Source: Sinomicrobium pectinilyticum (lineage in GTDB: Bacteria > Bacteroidota > Bacteroidia > Flavobacteriales > Flavobacteriaceae). From it: a stretch of DNA of 54,933 bases. The first letter of the stretch is position 1; each line of letters opens with the position of its first letter. Both the position numbers and the translations under genes were made by a program. The stretch covers positions 1 to 54,933 of the forward strand of contig NZ_RJTM01000012.1 of the NCBI RefSeq assembly GCF_003725735.1. Reading direction: 5' to 3'. The notes under the pieces were generated by a model, which saw only the letters and a program-made list of their open reading frames with translations, was not told the origin of the DNA and did no database searches. Positions 53,328 through 54,933 of this stretch are shown here, in pieces.

Positions 53328-53375
53328 ATACTGTACATTTATTTTAATCATGCGTTTATTTGTTCCGTTATTTAA

Positions 53376-53747
53376 TTATTCAGTAATTTCCCCTTCATTA
53401 GGCAAAAATATGGAGATGTCTCGTTTGGTATGATTACGTATAGCTTCACGTATTGCAATTTTTAGTACTATCTCATAATCGGTATTGGTAATGTCTGCAG
53501 TATTCAGAATATCTTTCAAGGTTAATTTCCTTGGATCGTGATAACGATTGATTAAAGTATTGTATCCTAACCCAAGCGCACTTCGAATACCTGTAGTATA
53601 TTCTCCGGGAATCTCCTTCATATACTTTATATCATTGGTCGCCAATCTGGATTTTAAGGTTCTTAATGCTTTTTCCAAAGTCTTTGCATTAAGATTCGAA
53701 TCTTCTTTTGCAGTATTATCGTCTGGTTTTTTCTTTTCCGATTTCAT
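53376..53747 (-). CDS. small protein of unknown function
   Basis: A 123-residue charged, soluble protein that I do not recognise. The first 25 residues are Lys/Asp-rich and likely disordered. The rest is predicted helical, with LEKALRTLKSRLATNDIKYM, SALGLGYNTLINRYHDPRKL and DYEIVLKIAIREAIRNHTKR. The segment IRSALGLGYNTLINRYHDPR followed by LTLKDI could be a helix-turn-helix, so DNA binding is possible. No signal peptide. Base composition is AT-rich, as in the surrounding region. Confidence 0.6.
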   Translation of the reverse strand: MKSEKKKPDDNTAKEDSNLNAKTLEKALRTLKSRLATNDIKYMKEIPGEYTTGIRSALGLGYNTLINRYHDPRKLTLKDILNTADITNTDYEIVLKIAIREAIRNHTKRDISIFLPNEGEITE

Positions 53748-54478
53748 GACAGATTTTCATTTGTTTATTAAAGATGGTGTTATCTGTCTGTAAATCAATA
53801 AATAATTACTGCATCAGTTATATGTATAATCGAAATAGCAATATATGATTTTTTTATGTATGGAGAATGATTAATATAGTGAACTCATTTAAAAATATGT
53901 TTTGTATAAATATTATTTTAATTTTTGTATTGCAAATAATTTAGATGCATAATAGAAGGTATTAACAAAAGTCTCGACTGCGAATTCCGACAATTTGCTT
54001 AACGACGGGACGGTAGGTTAGTGCCCGAGGTGATATTTTATGGGCATTCGTACCGCTATGGCTCCAAGGGCTCTATCGTATTCTGTTCCATTGGCCATAG
54101 GAAACCCGCCGAACGGTTGTGCCCGGTTAAGTTCAGGAATCCCATTCAAGATAGTTGTTTCATGTTTTCCGCGATCTGTAATGTCGGAAAATTTGGTCAT
54201 TGATCATATAAAGTCGCTTATGGGTAATGCAAAATGAAGCAAAAATTACCCTTATACCCGTGTATTTGAGGGCAACGCCATTCCGGGGGGGACGGTATCT
54301 ACCAAAGGTATGTCATCTAGAACATAGACCAACGGTGGTAGCTGTTTCACGTTTCGATCACCCGAGCCGGCAGGTACCCTCAATAACCCGGAAAGTTTCG
54401 CACCCCGTTATGAGCATTGTATTTTATCCTCCCTGGAACAGCCCCTACGCATAAGTATTAACCATTTAAAACTGTATT
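53748..54478. other. 731-base region, AT-rich then apparently decayed coding DNA
   Basis: From 53750 to about 53960 the DNA is very AT-rich without genes. From about 54000 the composition changes sharply. On the minus strand two protein-like stretches share one frame: codons 54407-54252 (containing LSGLLRVPAGSGDRNVKQLP) and 54200-54018 (containing ELNRAQPFGGFPMANGTEYD), separated by stops. They may be remnants of one gene, but I recognise no family. Confidence 0.3.
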
Positions 54479-54847
54479 ATGGATATATTAAACACCCGTA
54501 TACTGGTCCTGCAACAGCGCTGGGAGGCAGAAGCAGCCCGGTTTCAGGAATGACAGGAAAGCAACCGCAGACTTATGAAGGAGATTGCAAACGACATGTA
54601 AAAACTCCGTTCGGATGCCAAACAGGAAAAACACAACCTGCGGGACAGCACCCATACCCGGGAAGTCCGGCAGTACGAAGCCAGGGCCGTACAACGTACC
54701 GGTGCTACCAGCCCACGCTGGTGGTTGGTCGCCATAGGGGTCATGGTTCTTATTGTACTTGCCCGGGTCGGGTCATCCGGAAGCATTTCGGGTGGCGGAA
54801 ACTACTGGGGTTTTTATTCCCCGGCAAGCCCGGATAGGGCCATTTAA
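54479..54847 (+). pseudogene. broken gene for a coiled-coil protein with C-terminal membrane anchor
   Basis: A single frame of 122 codons starts at ATG 54479 and ends at TAA 54845-54847, with two internal stops: TGA at 54551 and TAA at 54599. Reading through, the product starts MDILNTRILVLQQRWEAEAA, continues as a charged coiled coil (RRLMKEIAND and KLRSDAKQEKHNLRDSTHTR) and ends with one membrane segment (WWLVAIGVMVLIVLARV) and a Gly/Ser tail. Both stops lie one C-to-T change from Arg (CGA) and Gln (CAA). The continuous domain pattern across the stops supports a real decayed gene. Family unknown. Confidence 0.5.
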
Positions 54848-54900
54848 GGGATTGCATTAACACCGGACCGGTTTGGGTTAGCGGCTAAAGCAACCCGGTT

Positions 54901-54928
54901 AGCGGCGGACTTGATCAAGTTCGCCGCT
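54901..54928 (+). terminator. terminator at the right edge
   Basis: Stem AGCGGCGGACTT / AAGTTCGCCGCT (one G-T pair) with loop GATC, followed by TTTTGT at the window end. It lies 54 bases after the broken coiled-coil gene. Confidence 0.75.
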
Positions 54929-54933
54929 TTTGT

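Noticed and set aside
1-54933. CRISPR arrays, insertion sequences, integrases and prophage genes
   Set aside because: No regularly spaced repeats, transposase or integrase motifs were found; decayed fragments are present but no intact mobile element.

Overview
The window looks like chromosomal DNA of a Flavobacteriia-type member of the Bacteroidota. The signs are TonB-dependent receptors with carboxypeptidase-regulatory N-terminal domains, paired DUF2723 membrane proteins, a membrane-anchored TPR/AraC regulator, a fused DoxD-DoxA protein, an acyl-CoA oxidase-type dehydrogenase, and repeated TAnnTTTG boxes of the Bacteroidota -7 type upstream of genes. Names come from reading the sequence only; no database search was run.

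Left part (1-39100) is mostly ordinary housekeeping. It holds an acyl-CoA oxidase-like enzyme, ruvB, a large TonB receptor, queG, a LacI regulator, a trehalose module (OtsA-OtsB fusion divergent from a GH15 hydrolase), a malic enzyme/phosphotransacetylase fusion, a GH20 lipoprotein, cutC, a LytS-type kinase, a polytopic metallophosphoesterase with an internal twin-arginine motif, a thioredoxin-fold protein without its cysteines, a prolyl oligopeptidase, and a TPR/AraC regulator. A probable metal-uptake cluster follows (small Cys-pair membrane protein, TonB receptor, His/Asp-rich lipoprotein). After it come asd, mscL, two tandem DUF2723 giants and a tRNA-Gln(TTG).

Right part (39100-54933) is accessory in character. 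It starts with a sulfur-type operon (Cys-motif small protein, DsrE-like, DoxDA) placed beside two gene relics (a frameshifted metallo-hydrolase and the tail of an AraC regulator), then an alpha/beta hydrolase. The most striking part is 42.9-46.6 kb: three tandem paralogous class I terpene synthases. The first two carry a similar upstream leader, the second has a changed NSE metal motif, and the third is cut by one in-frame TAG. Next come a ChbG/YdjC deacetylase, an Asp-nucleophile alpha/beta hydrolase with a Crp/Fnr regulator, an aminoglycoside-phosphotransferase-fold kinase, an HxlR regulator between two DoxX-like membrane proteins with a candidate operator, an NTF2-like secreted protein, an unknown small protein, and a decayed tail region with a gene broken by two stops.

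Functional themes are trehalose synthesis and turnover, outer-membrane import, sulfur/redox membrane chemistry, and a candidate terpene locus. No prenyl diphosphate synthase or P450 is visible beside the terpene synthases, so the substrate would have to come from elsewhere in the genome.
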